This document shows, in pieces, positions 24,231-24,865 of a DNA stretch of 24,865 nucleotides. The notes below the pieces were generated by a model. It had not been told where the DNA came from. It ran no database searches and saw nothing but the letters and a program-made list of their open reading frames with translations. The translations under genes were made by a program, and so were the position numbers. The DNA comes from Bacteroidales bacterium (lineage in GTDB: Bacteria > Bacteroidota > Bacteroidia > Bacteroidales > UBA1715). The first letter of the stretch is position 1. Each line of letters begins with the position of its first letter. Where the stretch lies: positions 1 through 24,865 of the forward strand of contig JAFZTG010000196.1 of the NCBI GenBank assembly GCA_017618935.1. Reading direction: 5' to 3'.

Positions 24231-24865
24231 TTATTTTCGTTTTCCTCCTCAAGTTCTATGTTCATGAATACGAACGACTTACGAACTTCTTCCTCTTTCT
24301 CGCGTTCGCTGCCTTTCGACATTATTCCGTAAAGTACAGGCACCACAATCAAGGTTACGAACGTTGAAACCAGCAAACCGCCAATAACCACGTAACCCAT
24401 TGTGTTCCACAACTCAGAACCTTCGCTTCGGCTCAATGCCATAGGCAACATACCAAGTGCGGTCGTCAAAGCGGTCATTAAAACCGGACGAAGACGCGAC
24501 TGACCCGACAAAGCGATTGCTTCCGACAATTCATAGCCGCGGTCACGCATCAAGTTGATGTAGTCCACAAGCACGATACCGTTCTTCACCACAATACCAA
24601 TCAACAGAATCACACCAAGCATACCAACCATATCGAGGTTTTCGCCTGTTATGAGCAATGCCGCAATCACACCCGACAATGCGAACGGAATAGCCATAAT
24701 AATGATGAACGGATGCTTGAACGACTCAAACTGCGAAGCCATCACAATGTAAACCAACAACATAATCAGCAATGCCAACAAACCCATATCGGCAAACGAT
24801 TCCTGCTGGTCTTCGTAGCTACCGCCCACATTGAATGTAACACCTTGCGGAACATCCATCTTGTC
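24224..24865 (-). CDS. RND efflux transporter permease, C-terminal part (N-terminus off the right edge)
   Basis: 213 in-frame codons of the C-terminal end of an AcrB/CusA-type inner-membrane pump driven by protons. Visible are SYEDQQESFADMGLLALLI at the edge of the second pore domain, then transmembrane segments with VIAALLITGENLDMVGMLG and ILLIGIVVKNGIVLVDYIN. The signature SRLRPVLMTALTTALGMLPM is present, followed by GGLLVSTFVTLIVVPVLYG. The tail ends in an acidic stretch (EELEEENENKN-like). Substrate class, multidrug or metal, cannot be decided from this half. The acidic tail and stop merge into an AATTG repeat, and a PII-like gene follows. Confidence 0.93.
   Translation of the reverse strand, partial: DKMDVPQGVTFNVGGSYEDQQESFADMGLLALLIMLLVYIVMASQFESFKHPFIIIMAIPFALSGVIAALLITGENLDMVGMLGVILLIGIVVKNGIVLVDYINLMRDRGYELSEAIALSGQSRLRPVLMTALTTALGMLPMALSRSEGSELWNTMGYVVIGGLLVSTFVTLIVVPVLYGIMSKGSEREKEEEVRKSFVFMNIELEEENENKN

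Overview
The window looks like a chromosomal segment of a Bacteroidetes, most likely a member of the Bacteroidales. The base composition is AT-rich. Most transcription units are preceded by the Bacteroidetes-type -7 element TAnnTTTG, often with a TTG/TTTG about 17-19 nt upstream, and ribosome-binding sites are A-rich rather than strong Shine-Dalgarno. The protein set fits too: fused SecDF, FucP-like MFS, DUF151/bifunctional nuclease with a UVR tail, YwqK/MORN lipoprotein, and an ACP next to an LpxL-like acyltransferase. Two tRNAs (Leu-CAA and His-GUG) lack an encoded CCA. I see no phage, insertion sequence, CRISPR array or rRNA.

Layout. 1-6000: 5' two thirds of secDF (running off the left edge), an LTA-synthase-like membrane sulfatase-fold enzyme, then thiL and murB converging with overlapping stops. 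6000-7000: tRNA-Leu, the 3' remnant of an acyltransferase-3 gene fused by a deletion-like junction to an AbrB-type regulator gene, and that regulator's promoter bracketed by a 16-bp inverted repeat. 7000-12500: acpP, LpxL-like acyltransferase, folE, fabD, dtd, an Lrp/AsnC regulator and hflX on the plus strand, converging on a bifunctional-nuclease gene. 12500-16100: thioredoxin-like lipoprotein, FucP-family sugar transporter, rplU-rpmA, MORN lipoprotein and tRNA-His. 16200-18400: holA overlapped by a GT-B glycosyltransferase.

18400-24865 is the least ordinary part. It holds a stand-alone LytTR regulator followed by a single-pass membrane protein with a phosphodiester-glycosidase-like (NAGPA) domain. 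Upstream of that lies an overlapping pair of large exported proteins of unknown function: a TIM-barrel-like probable lipoprotein and a 700-residue helical protein. Then come two small unknown cytosolic proteins (one a double zinc ribbon) and a PII-like protein beside the 3' end of an RND efflux pump gene, separated from it by an AATTG-rich repeat.

The best candidates for undescribed biology are the exported pair (19630-22705), the LytTR/membrane-NAGPA pair (18368-19597), and the AbrB promoter inverted repeat with its chimeric gene (6563-6835). Several starts were moved inward because the more upstream TTG codon is part of the promoter -7 element. All family names rest on motif recognition by eye; no database search was possible.
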